A stretch of DNA of 64,000 bases from JANQRX01 sp963663975 (GCA_963663975.2 CAXXRA010000015.1:558001-622000); one strand, 5' to 3'; counted from the first letter of the stretch, positions 26,485 to 36,003 are shown. Notes: generated by a model not told the origin, from the letters alone. Made by a program: numbers and translations.

Positions 26485-27828
26485 ATGCGCTTGTGGATCA
26501 AACAACCGCTGGCCGTCCTGGCCGAGGGGGCAGGGGCGGGGTTTGTCGTTGAGGACGGGCGCATCGCCGAACTGGTGGAGACAGGTGGAGAGCCGGCGCA
26601 ACCGGTCGACCAGATCTTCAACGCCAGCGGCCACGTGATCGTGCCCGGACTCGTCAACGGGCATCACCATTTCTTCCAGACGCTGACCCGAGCCCACCCG
26701 GCGGCGATCAACAAGGAGCTGTTTGCGTGGCTCCAATCGCTGTATCCGATCTGGGCACGGCACATGACGCCCGAGGCGTTCCGGATGGCGACCCGGCTGG
26801 CGCTGACGGAACTGCTGCTGTCAGGCTGTACGTGTGTATCGGACCACCAGTACCTGTTCCCGAAGGGGCTGGAGGACGCCATGGACATTCAGGCGCAGGA
26901 GGCCGAGCGGGTCGGCCTGCGCATGGTTCTGACCCGCGGATCGATGAATGTATCGCAACAGGATGGCGGTCTGGCTCCGGCCACACTGATTCAGGATGAG
27001 GAAACGATCCTGGCGGATTGCGAGCGGGTGTTGTCGCGCTACCACCAGGCCGGCGAGGGGGCGATGATGCAGGTGGCGCTGGCGCCTTGCGCGCCGTTCA
27101 CGGTGTCCAAGCGGCTGATGGTCGATTCAGCCGGACTGGCCGAGCGCTACGACTGTCGGCTCCATACCCATCTCGGCGAGACCGAGGATGAAAACGAATA
27201 CTGCCTGGAGCATTTCCAGTGCCGGCCGCTGGATTATCTCGAGGAGTGCGGGTGGCTGACCGACCGGGTCTGGCTGGCGCACGGGATCCACTTCAACGAC
27301 GACGAAATCAAACGGCTCGGCCGGCACCGGGTCGGCATTTGCCACTGTCCGACGTCGAACATGACGCTCGCCGCCGGGCAATGCCGGACCCGCGATCTGG
27401 AGGATGCGGGAAGCCCGGTGGGGCTCGGCGTGGACGGGTCGGCGTCCAACGACAATTCCAATCTGATGGAGAGCGTTCGACACGCGCTGATGGTCAACCG
27501 ACTGACCTACGACGCGGAATCGGTGACCCATCTGGATGCCTTCCGTTGGGCGACAAGTGGCTCGGCGGCCTGTCTGGGGCGCTCCGATATCGGCTCGATC
27601 AAGGTCGGCAAGCAGGCCGATTTCGCCGGCTATACGCTGGACGAATTGCGGTTCTCGGGCGCTGGTGATCCGATCGCCGCGCTTGCGCTGTGCGGGGCCC
27701 ATCATGCCGACCGTGTGATGGTGGCGGGCGAGTGGAAAGTCGCCGACGGTCAGCCGCTGGGTGTCGATGTCGAACGGTTGCGTCATGAGCACGGCGTCGC
27801 CGCGGCGGCATTCGTCGGCGGTCTGTGA
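26485..27828 (+). CDS. 8-oxoguanine deaminase-like amidohydrolase
   Basis: 447 residues, starting 5 bp after ridA. Amidohydrolase-superfamily deaminase with metal ligands NGHHHFFQTLTRA (residues 59-71), HTHLGETEDENE, AHGIHFNDDE and the Asp of GLGVDGSASND. The HHHFFQTLTRA block and full-length similarity fit the 8-oxoguanine deaminase/hydroxydechloroatrazine ethylaminohydrolase branch (cog0402). The reaction would be hydrolytic loss of an exocyclic amine, for example 8-oxoguanine to urate plus ammonia. Another aminopurine or triazine substrate is possible. It is separated from the creatininase-family gene by 30 bp. Confidence 0.87.
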   Translation: MRLWIKQPLAVLAEGAGAGFVVEDGRIAELVETGGEPAQPVDQIFNASGHVIVPGLVNGHHHFFQTLTRAHPAAINKELFAWLQSLYPIWARHMTPEAFRMATRLALTELLLSGCTCVSDHQYLFPKGLEDAMDIQAQEAERVGLRMVLTRGSMNVSQQDGGLAPATLIQDEETILADCERVLSRYHQAGEGAMMQVALAPCAPFTVSKRLMVDSAGLAERYDCRLHTHLGETEDENEYCLEHFQCRPLDYLEECGWLTDRVWLAHGIHFNDDEIKRLGRHRVGICHCPTSNMTLAAGQCRTRDLEDAGSPVGLGVDGSASNDNSNLMESVRHALMVNRLTYDAESVTHLDAFRWATSGSAACLGRSDIGSIKVGKQADFAGYTLDELRFSGAGDPIAALALCGAHHADRVMVAGEWKVADGQPLGVDVERLRHEHGVAAAAFVGGL

Positions 27829-27858
27829 CGTCGTGACTGCCTGAAGGAGTCCCACGAC

Positions 27859-28659
27859 ATGGCCAAGCTCCCGATGCGGATGTGGCAGGACATGACAACG
27901 CTCGATTTCGGCGAGAGCGACACATCGTCGTGGATCGCGGTGCTCCCGGTGGCGGCGATCGAGCAGCATGGCCCTCATCTGCCCGTCTTCACCGACGCCT
28001 GCATTGCCGAGGGCATGGTGGGTCGGTCGATCGAGGTGCTGCCGGATGATGTGCCGGTAACATTCCTGCCCGTTCAGGCGGTCGGCAAGTCCAACGAGCA
28101 CGTCGCGTTTCCCGGCACGCTGACCAGCGGCTGGGACACCGTCACCAGGATGTGGCTCGACATCGGCGACAGCGTCGCGCGGGCCGGGATCGCAAAACTG
28201 ATCATCATCAGCTCCCATGGCGGCAACGTGCCGATGGTGGATATCGTGGCGCGGGAACTTCGCGTCCGCAGCCAAATGCTGGTGGTGGCCACGGCCTGGT
28301 CGCGCTTCGGCGAGCCGACGGGCCTGATACCGGATGAGGAGGCGAGCTACGGCATCCATGGCGGCGATGTGGAGACCTCGATGATGCTGCACCTGCGTCC
28401 CGATCTGGTGCGGATGAACAAGGCGACGGATTTTCGCTCCACACAGCACGATCATGCCGCACGCTTCGGCCGACTGCGTGCCCATGGTCCGGTGCAGTTC
28501 GGCTGGCAGGCCGGCGATCTCAACCCAGCCGGCGTCGTTGGCAACGCGGCTGCGGCAAGCCCGCGGAAGGGTGCGGCGATCGTCGAGCATCAGGCGCGCG
28601 CCTTTGTGGAGTTGTGCCTCGACGTTCACGCCTTCGATGCTGACGCATTGAGCGGCTGA
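27859..28659 (+). CDS. Creatininase-family amidohydrolase
   Basis: 266 residues. Family metal-binding and catalytic motifs: AAIEQHGPHLPVFTDACIAE (Glu-x-His and Asp ligands), VGKSNEHVAFPGTLT, SSHGGNVPMVDIVAREL and the Glu in GIHGGDVETSMML. The family opens cyclic amides (creatinine to creatine), dephosphoribosylates FAPy precursors or acts on related formamides. AAGGAG lies 9 nt before ATG 27859. Its position after RidA and a purine-type deaminase suggests ring opening of the same heterocycle. The substrate is not determinable from sequence. Confidence 0.9.
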   Translation: MAKLPMRMWQDMTTLDFGESDTSSWIAVLPVAAIEQHGPHLPVFTDACIAEGMVGRSIEVLPDDVPVTFLPVQAVGKSNEHVAFPGTLTSGWDTVTRMWLDIGDSVARAGIAKLIIISSHGGNVPMVDIVARELRVRSQMLVVATAWSRFGEPTGLIPDEEASYGIHGGDVETSMMLHLRPDLVRMNKATDFRSTQHDHAARFGRLRAHGPVQFGWQAGDLNPAGVVGNAAAASPRKGAAIVEHQARAFVELCLDVHAFDADALSG

Positions 28660-28905
28660 TCGGCATATTCGGGGCCGGTCGGCGGCGCCGGCAGCCGCCG
28701 TCGTTCATGCGGCAACCCACTGACATAGAACAATTTTCCGGCATTTGTTTCAATTGGAGTCATTCGGGGTTGCAATCGGCATCGCGGTCGGTTGTTCTGC
28801 CCACAGCGCCTCTGCCGACCGCCGGAGATCGCGAACAAGAACTCGGCGGCCGGGGAGGCCCGGCAAGCGCCGCGACAAAGCGGCCTCGTAGGAGGGACTA
28901 ATCCA

Positions 28906-30501
28906 ATGAAACGAACGATAATGCTCCTGGCGACAACAGCTCTGGTCGCCGGCCTGGCCACTGGGGCTCAGGCGAAAACACTCGTGTTTTGCTCGGAGGG
29001 CAGCCCGGAGGGATTCGACCCGGCGCTGTACACATCAGGCACGACCTTTGACGCCTCCTCGCGTCAGATTTTCAACAAGCTGGTCGAGTTCGGCCGCGGA
29101 ACGACGGTCATTCAGCCGGCGCTGGCCGAGAGCTGGACGGTGTCCGACGACGGTTTGGAATACACGTTCAAGCTTCGCGCGGGCGTGAGGTTCCACTCCA
29201 ACGACCAGTTCACGCCGAGCCGCGATTTCAATGCCGACGACGTAGTGTTCTCGTTCGAGCGGCAGCGCGTGGCGGAGAATCCCTACCACGAGTACGTTCC
29301 AGGCGCGGCGTGGGAGTACTTCAACGGCATGTCGATGCCGGCGTTGATCAAGGAAATCGCCAAGGATGACGACCTGACGGTCAGGTTCGTCCTGAACCGG
29401 CCGGAGGCGCCGATGATCGCCAATCTGGCGATGGATTTCGCGTCGATTCAGTCGAAGGAATATGCCGACGCCATGGCGGATGCCGGCACGGCTGAGATGC
29501 TCAACCAGGCGCCGATCGGCACCGGGCCGTTCCAGTTTCAAGCCTACCAGAAGGACGCTTTCATCCGTTACACGGCACACGAACCCTACTGGGATGGCAA
29601 GGCGCCGATCGACAATCTGGTCTTCGCCATCACGCCGGACTCCTCGGTACGCTTCCAGAAGATGCAAGCGGGCGAGTGCCACGTGACGTTGAACCCCAAT
29701 CCCGCCGATCTGGAGGCAATGAAGGCCCATCCGGACATCACTCTGTTGCAGCAGGAAGGCCTGAACGTCGGCTATCTGGCCTACAACACGCTGGTCGCGC
29801 CGTACGACAATCCGAATGTCCGCAGGGCGCTCAACATGGCGATCAACAAGCAGGCCATTCTCGACGCCGTTTTCCAGGGAGCCGGCAAGATCGCGTCCAA
29901 TCCGATCCCACCGACCATCTGGTCCTACAAGACCGATCTCCAGGACGATGCCTATGACCCCGAGGCGGCCAAAGCGATGCTCGCGGCCGAGGGCGTTGAA
30001 GGCCTCAAGATGAAGATCTGGGCAATGCCGGTACAGCGGCCCTACAATCCCAACGCCCGCCGCATGGCAGAAGTGATGCAGGCCGATTTCGCCAAGATCG
30101 GAGTCGAGGTCGAGATCGTTTCGTTCGAATGGGGCGAGTATCTGGCCCGCTCGAAGGAACTCGATCGCGATGGCGCGGTTCTTCTCGGTTGGACGGGCGA
30201 CAATGGCGACCCGGACAACTTCCTGGCCGTGCTGCTCGGCTGTGACGGCGTTGGCGGCTCCAACCGCGCCAATTGGTGCTACGAGCCTTTCGAGGAGGTT
30301 ATCCAGAAAGCCAAGATCGTGTCCGATATCGCCGAGCGTACCGCGCTTTACGAACAGGCGCAGGTGATCTTCAAGGAGCAGGCGCCGTGGGCCACGATCG
30401 CCCATTCGATCGTTTCCCAGCCGATCCGTAAAGAGGTCAAGAACTGGAAGATCGATCCGTTCGGCGGAGACATCTTCTACGGCGTCGATATCGACGGCTG
30501 A
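28906..30501 (+). CDS. dppA: Dipeptide/oligopeptide-type ABC substrate-binding protein
   Basis: 531 residues from ATG 28906, preceded by AGGAGGGAC. Signal peptide MKRTIMLLATTALVAGLATG then AQA. SBP_bac_5 features: FCSEGSPEGFDPALYTSGTT, LVEFGRGTTVIQPALAESW, YTFKLRAGVRFHSNDQFTP and NVGYLAYNTLVAPYDNPNVR. It belongs to the DppA/OppA cluster, whose members bind dipeptides, heme, delta-aminolevulinate and other ligands. The 246-bp gap after the creatininase gene probably holds a separate promoter, but shared context with that operon is likely. Confidence 0.92.
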   Translation: MKRTIMLLATTALVAGLATGAQAKTLVFCSEGSPEGFDPALYTSGTTFDASSRQIFNKLVEFGRGTTVIQPALAESWTVSDDGLEYTFKLRAGVRFHSNDQFTPSRDFNADDVVFSFERQRVAENPYHEYVPGAAWEYFNGMSMPALIKEIAKDDDLTVRFVLNRPEAPMIANLAMDFASIQSKEYADAMADAGTAEMLNQAPIGTGPFQFQAYQKDAFIRYTAHEPYWDGKAPIDNLVFAITPDSSVRFQKMQAGECHVTLNPNPADLEAMKAHPDITLLQQEGLNVGYLAYNTLVAPYDNPNVRRALNMAINKQAILDAVFQGAGKIASNPIPPTIWSYKTDLQDDAYDPEAAKAMLAAEGVEGLKMKIWAMPVQRPYNPNARRMAEVMQADFAKIGVEVEIVSFEWGEYLARSKELDRDGAVLLGWTGDNGDPDNFLAVLLGCDGVGGSNRANWCYEPFEEVIQKAKIVSDIAERTALYEQAQVIFKEQAPWATIAHSIVSQPIRKEVKNWKIDPFGGDIFYGVDIDG

Positions 30502-30516
30502 CGACTCAATAACGGG

Positions 30517-30546
30517 CGGGCGGCCTCCAGGCCGCCCGTTTTTTCT
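30517..30546 (+). terminator. Intrinsic terminator-like hairpin between dppA and dppB
   Basis: GGGCGGCCT (30518-30526) pairs with AGGCCGCCC (30529-30537) across 2 nt, extended by one C-G pair, and is followed by GTTTTTTCTCTTTT. It sits inside the dpp operon. Partial termination here would make more binding protein than permease, a common arrangement. Confidence 0.8.
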
Positions 30547-30551
30547 CTTTT

Positions 30552-31562
30552 ATGCTTCTGTTTGTCGCCCGCAGGATCGGCCTGCTCATCCCGACCTTCA
30601 TCGGGGTGACGCTGGTCTCGTTCTTCTTCATCAGGCTGCTGCCGGGCGACCCCATCCTGCTGTTGGCCGGCGAGCGCGGCATGACCGAGGAACGCTACGC
30701 CCGCCTGCTCGAACAATTCGGCTTTGCCCGCCCGATCATCGTGCAGTACTGGGACTATCTGCTCGGCATTTTCCAGGGCGATCTCGGTGTCTCGTTTGTT
30801 ACCAAGAAGCCCGTAGTCGAAGAGTTTTTCACACTCTTTCCGGCGACCGTGGAACTGTCGCTGTGCGCGATCATCGTCGCCACGGCGGTGGGCATCCCCG
30901 CCGGTGTGGCCGCCGCGATCAACCGCGGCACGGTGTACGATCAGTCACTGATGACGACGGCGCTGGTCGGCTTTTCGATGCCGATTTTCTGGTGGGCGTT
31001 ACTCCTGATCATCGTGTTTTCGGGGTGGCTCGGCTGGACCCCGGTTTCGGGCCGCATCTCGTTCCTCTATTTCTTCGAATCGGTCACCGGATTCATGCTG
31101 ATCGACAGCTGGCTGTCGGGAGAGGCCGGCGCCTTCAAGTCGGCGGTGCGCCACCTCATTCTGCCGACAATCGTATTGTCGACGATTCCGTTGGCGGTGA
31201 TTGCCCGGCAGACCCGATCGGCAATGCTGGAAGTGCTCAGCGAGGATTACGTGCGCACCGCGCGTGCCAAGGGGCTCTCGCCGTTCAGGATCAACGGCCT
31301 CCACGCCTTGCGCAATGCGCTGATCCCGGTCGCTACGACGATCGGCCTCCAGGTCGGCGTGCTGATCGCTGGGGCGATTCTGACCGAAACGATCTTCTCC
31401 TGGCCGGGGATCGGCAAGTGGATGGTCGATTCCATCTTTCGGCGTGACTATCAGGTCGTGCAGAGCGGCCTCCTGCTGATCGCCGGGCTGGTGATGATCG
31501 TCAATCTGCTGGTCGACGTCCTCTATGGACTGATCAATCCGCGTATCAGGCACATCCGCTAA
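30552..31562 (+). CDS. dppB: Dipeptide-type ABC transporter permease
   Basis: 336 residues, inner membrane, six or more helices. Begins MLLFVARRIGLLIPTFIGVT and has FFFIRLLPGDPILLLAGERG and the ATPase-contact EAA loop DYVRTARAKGLSPFRINGLH. The ATG lies directly in the T-run of the upstream hairpin with no Shine-Dalgarno sequence visible, so either translation is weak or the start is slightly downstream. It is followed after 4 bp by the dppC frame. Intact. Confidence 0.92.
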   Translation: MLLFVARRIGLLIPTFIGVTLVSFFFIRLLPGDPILLLAGERGMTEERYARLLEQFGFARPIIVQYWDYLLGIFQGDLGVSFVTKKPVVEEFFTLFPATVELSLCAIIVATAVGIPAGVAAAINRGTVYDQSLMTTALVGFSMPIFWWALLLIIVFSGWLGWTPVSGRISFLYFFESVTGFMLIDSWLSGEAGAFKSAVRHLILPTIVLSTIPLAVIARQTRSAMLEVLSEDYVRTARAKGLSPFRINGLHALRNALIPVATTIGLQVGVLIAGAILTETIFSWPGIGKWMVDSIFRRDYQVVQSGLLLIAGLVMIVNLLVDVLYGLINPRIRHIR

Positions 31563-31566
31563 CGCC

Positions 31567-32481
31567 ATGGCCGAGACAACCATCGACACCGAATCGACGG
31601 TCGTGAGGGAGGCCGACCGGCTAGGTCCGTTGCGGGAATTCTGGGCCTATTTTTCCGAACACCGGGGGGCGGTGATCGGGATGTCGTTCTTCGTTTTTCT
31701 GGTTGCTGTGGCGGTTCTTGCCGATGTCATCGCTCCACATCCGCCCAACGAGCAGTATCGGGAATTCCTGCTGACACCGCCGGTGTGGATGGAAGGCGGC
31801 AGCTGGCAATTCGTTCTCGGCACCGATCAGGTGGCCCGAGACATTCTTTCCCGCCTGATTCACGGCGCCCGGTTCTCGCTGTTCATCGGGGTCATCGGTG
31901 GTGTCCATCGCCATGTCGGGCGGGATCACGCTGGGACTGATCGCCGGCTTCTTCGGAGGCACGACCGATACGTTGATCATGCGCCTGATGGACATCATCC
32001 TGGCCTTCCCGAGCCTGCTGCTGGCGCTGGTGCTGGTCGCCATCCTCGGGCCTAGCCTGATCAACGCGATGATCGCCATCGCCATCGTCCTGCAGCCGCA
32101 CTATGTGCGATTGACCCGGGCGTCGGTGCTGGCTGAACGGACGAAGGACTATGTGACATCGGCACGGCTTGCCGGTGCCGGTCCCATGCGGCTGATGATC
32201 ATCACGATCCTGCCGAACTGCATGGCTCCGCTGATCGTTCAGGCGGCACTGTCGTTTTCCACCGCTATTCTTGACGCTGCGGCGCTCGGCTTCTTGGGCA
32301 TGGGAGCGCAGCCGCCAACGCCCGAATGGGGGACGATGCTGGCGGAGGCGCGGGAGTTCATCCAACGGGCGTGGTGGGTCGTCACGTTCCCGGGACTGGC
32401 GATTCTGATCACGGTGCTGGCGATCAACGTGATGGCGACGGACTGCGCGACGCGCTCGACCCCAAGTTGAAGCGGAGCTGA
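31567..32481 (+). pseudogene. dppC: Dipeptide-type ABC permease, two frameshifts
   Basis: The N-terminal part (MAETTIDTESTVVREADRLG... to SRLIHGARFSLFIGVIG) is in one frame. The body (VSIAMSGGITLGLIAGFFGG... to LAINVM) is in the next, joined at about 31896-31900 where GGTGGTG carries one extra base. A second shift at about 32434 (missing G in ATGGCGAC) puts the expected C-terminus GDGLRDALDPKLKRS back into another frame, ending at TGA 32479-32481. The ATPase-contact loop (DYVTSARLAGAGPMRLMIIT) is preserved. As written, the gene cannot make a working permease. Confidence 0.88.
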
Positions 32482-32486
32482 CCGCC

Positions 32487-33487
32487 GTGGCGCTTCTCGA
32501 GATCAGAAATCTCACGGTCGAGTTTGCGACGGCGCAAGGTGCTTTCAGGGCCGTGGACGAGGTCTCGCTGACTGTCGATGCCGGGACGTCCAGGCGATCG
32601 TCGGCGAGTCCGGATCGGGTAAATCGGTTGCGATGTTGGCCATGATGGGGCTCCTGCCGTGGACCGCGACAGTCACGGCGGAGCATCTAACTTTCGCAGG
32701 CATCGGATTGCTGAACCTGCCACCGCGCGAGCGGAGGCAGATCATCGGCAAGGACATCTCGATGATCTTCCAGGAACCGATGTCGAGCCTCAATCCGTGC
32801 TTCACCGTCGGGTTCCAACTTGGCGAGCCGCTGAAGGAGCATCTGGGGCTGGATCGCACGGAGCGTCGGCGCCGGTCGGTCGAGCTTCTCGACGCCGTCG
32901 GCATCACCGATCCGGAACGGCGGCTCAATGCTTTTCCCCACCAGCTGTCCGGCGGCATGAACCAGCGCGTGATGATCGCCATGGCGATTGCGTGCCGGCC
33001 GAAGCTGCTGATCGCCGATGAACCGACGACGGCGCTCGACGTCACCATCCAGGCGCAGATCCTCGAACTCCTCCTCGACCTCCAGCGTCAGACCGATCTC
33101 GGGCTCATCCTGATTACCCACGATATGGGCGTGGTGGCGGAGACCGCCGAGCGCGTGGCGGTGTTCTATTCCGGCCAAAGGATTGAGGAGCAGCCGGTAC
33201 GCGAACTGTTTGGCGATCCCCATCACCCCTATACGTCGGCGCTCCTTGCCGCGCTGCCGGAGCGCGCGGAGAGCCGCACGTTACCGTCTATTGGCGGCGT
33301 TGTACCCGGTCAGTTCGACCGGCCCGACGGTTGCCTGTTTTCGCCCCGCTGCCGTTTTGCGACCGGGCTGTGTACCGCCGAGGCGCCGCCGCGCAAGGGC
33401 GACGACATGGGTTCGGCGCTTTGCCATTACCCCCTGTCCGACGGTGCGCCGGTCGGCCACCCGGGTGCGGTCGAGGAAGTCGCGTGA
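32487..33487 (+). pseudogene. dppD: Dipeptide-type ABC ATPase (DppD), one frameshift
   Basis: GTG 32487 starts VALLEIRNLTVEFATAQGAF and stays open to VSLTVDAG. One G is missing from a G run at about 32583-32585, and the next frame continues DVQAIVGESGSGKSVAMLAM (Walker A), then FQEPMSSLNPCFTVG (Q-loop), LSGGMNQRVMIAMAIA (signature), LIADEPTTALDVTIQ (Walker B) and the oligopeptide-ATPase C-terminal cysteine region (CLFSPRCRFATGLCTAEAPP). Without repair, the ribosome would lose the Walker A site. It overlaps the next gene by 4 bp (GTGA). Confidence 0.88.
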
Positions 33488-34510
33488 CCGATCAAGCGGT
33501 TGTCGCGGGCGAGGTGCTGGTCAAGGCCAGCGATCTCACCCAGCATTATGGCATCGCGCGCGGATTGGTTCGCTTCGCCGTTGACCCTGAAGGCGGTCGA
33601 CGGCGCCAGCTTCACCCTGCGCGCGGCCAAGACGCTGGCGGTGGTTGGGGAGTCCGGTTGCGGCAAATCTACGCTGGCACGCATGGTGACGATGATCGAG
33701 CGGCCGGTTTCGGGAAGCCTGGTCATCGAAGGCGTCGACGTGGCGACCGCCTCGCCCGCGACTCTCAAACAATTTCGACGAGAGGTGCAGATCGTCTTTC
33801 AGGATCCTTATGGGTCGCTCAATCCGCGGCAGAAGATCGGGACGATTCTGGAGGAGCCGTTGGTGATCAACGAACCGACGATGACTGCCGTCGAACATCG
33901 CGAGGCGGCCGTGACGATGATGGAGCGCGTCGGGCTCAGGCCCGAACATTACGAGCGCTACCCGCATATGTTCTCCGGTGGGCAACGGCAAAGGATCGCG
34001 ATCGCGCGGGCGCTGATGCTGCGACCGAAGATCCTCGTGCTGGACGAGCCGGTTTCAGCGCTCGATCTGTCGGTCCAGGCGCAGGTCCTGAATCTGCTGA
34101 TCGACCTGCAGCGGGAGTTCGGGCTGGCCTATCTGTTCATCAGCCACGGCCTGTCGGTTGTTCGCCACATCGCCGATGACGTGATGGTGATGTATCTGGG
34201 GCGTCCGGTTGAGCAGGGGGCGAGCGAAGAGATCTTCTCCAACCCCCGCCATCCCTATTCGCGGGCGCTGCTCTCGGCCACGCCGATCGCCGATCCGACC
34301 CGACCCAGGGAACGCATTCGACTGCAGGGCGAATTGCCGTCGCCGATCAATCCGCCAAGCGGGTGCGCGTTCCATCCCCGCTGTCCGCTGGCGTTCGATC
34401 CCTGTCCGGGCAACCGCCCGGATCTGGAGGCCAAGGGCGGGGTCGAGGTCGCCTGCTGGGCGGTCGACGAGACCGGCCATGTGCAGTCGGCCGAAACCGA
34501 GACCGCCTGA
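33484..34510 (+). pseudogene. dppF: Dipeptide-type ABC ATPase (DppF), one frameshift
   Basis: GTG 33484 starts VTDQAVVAGEVLVKASDLTQ and HYGIARGLVRF. The frame must change at about 33565-33585 to continue with PLTLKAVDGASFTLRAAKTL, VVGESGCGKSTLARMV (Walker A), FQDPYGSLNPRQKIG, FSGGQRQRIAIARALM (signature), ILVLDEPVSALDLSVQAQ (Walker B) and the C-terminal GCAFHPRCPLAFDPCPGNRP. The body is intact and reads to TGA 34510. Partner of DppD. This is the third consecutive gene of the operon with an indel. Confidence 0.86.
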
Positions 34511-34577
34511 GCCGTGCGAGGTGAGGGGTGCGACGGCGGTGATCCTGGCCACAAGGGCCCAGGTTGTCCGTACGAGT

Positions 34578-35126
34578 TCAGGCGCGGCCCTCTCTGGTTA
34601 GCCACGCAAGCCAAAAAAACGTGGCGGCCAGGGCCATGTTCGACAGCGGTTGCAACTCGGTCAGGCCACCCACGAACGTGACACCCAGGTTGAATGCGGC
34701 GCCGATCAGCAGAATGAATCCGGCGGACAGCGGGTAGGGCGATCTGCTGATCAACCAATAGGATAGAGCCAGCGAGCCGGCGATGATCGTTGCCGCGGCG
34801 GCGATGAACGGCAACGAGATCAAGAGCTCTGCACGACCGGCGGCATCGGATCCGATGGTGCGAAAGGCCATCAAAGCGGATTGGGCCATTCCCAGCGACA
34901 ACAGCACGACGCCGGCACGGCCGAGCGTGTTCTGGCCCGTTGCCTGCCACAATGCCCATATGCCGATGGCCATTGCGGCAAAGGCCGCTACGCCCACGGA
35001 GCTGCTGAAATTGCTGATGCCGCCGATGAGTTCAAGGCCTTCGGCCGCGGCCCACAGCCCGGCGCCGATCAGCAGGACGTTCGTCAAACAGACCCCCGTT
35101 CGTCGATCACGAGATCGCAAATTCAA
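34578..35126 (-). CDS. Hypothetical six-helix membrane protein
   Basis: Up to 182 residues with about six hydrophobic stretches (for example NVLLIGAGLWAAAEGLELIG, VAAFAAMAIGIWALW, FILLIGAAFNLGVTFVGGL) and almost no loops. I do not recognise a family. No ATG is available at the N-terminus: TTG 35126 gives the longest frame, while TTG 35087, just after a G-rich stretch, gives 169 residues and may be the real start. It lies 123 bp downstream of the tetR gene in the same direction and could be one of its targets. Confidence 0.6.
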   Translation of the reverse strand: MNLRSRDRRTGVCLTNVLLIGAGLWAAAEGLELIGGISNFSSSVGVAAFAAMAIGIWALWQATGQNTLGRAGVVLLSLGMAQSALMAFRTIGSDAAGRAELLISLPFIAAAATIIAGSLALSYWLISRSPYPLSAGFILLIGAAFNLGVTFVGGLTELQPLSNMALAATFFWLAWLTREGRA

Positions 35127-35249
35127 CCCAGCCGGCTTGCCGGTCTACGCGATCTTCGAAGTCACCAACAGAAGCTTACCATCGCAATGGATCGGCTGGG
35201 GCACGCCGCTGCGCCGGCCGGGATTGCCCCTTTGCACGCGCGAGCGGGG

Positions 35250-35834
35250 TCAAGGGCCCGGTTCGTCGATCCCGGCGCGGTCGGTGAGGTCGCGTGAGAA
35301 CGCGGCCAGCAGCCTGTTCAACGATTCTTCGAGGTCGAGTTTGAGTCGGAATCCGCCCGCGGCGTCGAGTGACACGAAGCCGTGGATGATTGCCCTGAGG
35401 CCGCGCGCCGCGTGCAGGGCTTCGTTGCCGCTGACACCGTAGCCGGCCAGGACGGCGAGCACGGTGGACAAAAGGGCCTCTCCGGATCGTGCCACATCGT
35501 TCTCACCGGAGCGCGCGGCGCGCAGCGATGCGGCATAAAGGCCTGGCCGTTCGCGGGCGAAGCGCCAATAGGCGTGGGCGAGGGCAAACAGGGCGTCGTC
35601 GCGGGATCTGCCGACGGTGACCCGCTCAAGCCGCCGGTTGGCTTCATCGAGCCCGCGGATCGTCAATCCTCGCCGAAGGCCGTCCAGACCCTCGACGTGT
35701 CGGTAGAGCGACGGCGAGCGTATGCCGAGCCGGGCGGCGAGGCGGGCCAGGGTCGTGGCATCGAGCCCTTCCTCATCGGCAAGCAACTCGGCGGCGTCGA
35801 GAACGGCTTCGGCGTTCAGTCCCATACGCGGCAT
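35250..35834 (-). CDS. TetR/AcrR-family transcriptional repressor
   Basis: 194 residues from ATG 35834 (MPRMGLNAEAVLDAAELLAD). The N-terminal HTH is canonical: GLDATTLARLAARLGIRSPS, LYRHVEGLDGLRRG. The C-terminal ligand domain resembles the WHG/TetR_C_33 group (RERPGLYAASLRAARSGEND). The ATG follows the stop of the alpha/beta-hydrolase stub with one base between (TGAGATG), so it was translationally coupled to that gene. A 10-bp-arm palindrome further upstream (36108-36130) is a candidate operator. Confidence 0.87.
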   Translation of the reverse strand: MPRMGLNAEAVLDAAELLADEEGLDATTLARLAARLGIRSPSLYRHVEGLDGLRRGLTIRGLDEANRRLERVTVGRSRDDALFALAHAYWRFARERPGLYAASLRAARSGENDVARSGEALLSTVLAVLAGYGVSGNEALHAARGLRAIIHGFVSLDAAGGFRLKLDLEESLNRLLAAFSRDLTDRAGIDEPGP

Positions 35835-35835
35835 C

Positions 35836-36003
35836 TCAGCCAGCCAGGGATGCGAGGAAATCGACGATCGCCGGTCCAACGGATTGCGGCATCTCGGCAT
35901 GGGGGTAGTGACCCGCGCCGGCGACCATGGAGACCTGACCGTTGGTCCGCTCGGTGCGGCCGCTGGCGCGCTTGAAGATCCTGTCGGGTGGCAATCGGGA
36001 CAT
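35836..36003 (-). pseudogene. C-terminal stub of an alpha/beta hydrolase
   Basis: A 55-codon frame reads MSRLPPDRIFKRASGRTERT and later MVAGAGHYPHAEMPQ and IVDFLASLAG, ending at TGA 35836. VAGAGHYPHAEMP is the region around the catalytic histidine of alpha/beta hydrolases, always near the C-terminus of a protein of about 270 residues. The nucleophile elbow and the rest are absent upstream, where noncoding DNA follows. This is therefore a deletion remnant of an enzyme gene that once formed an operon with tetR. Confidence 0.72.
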
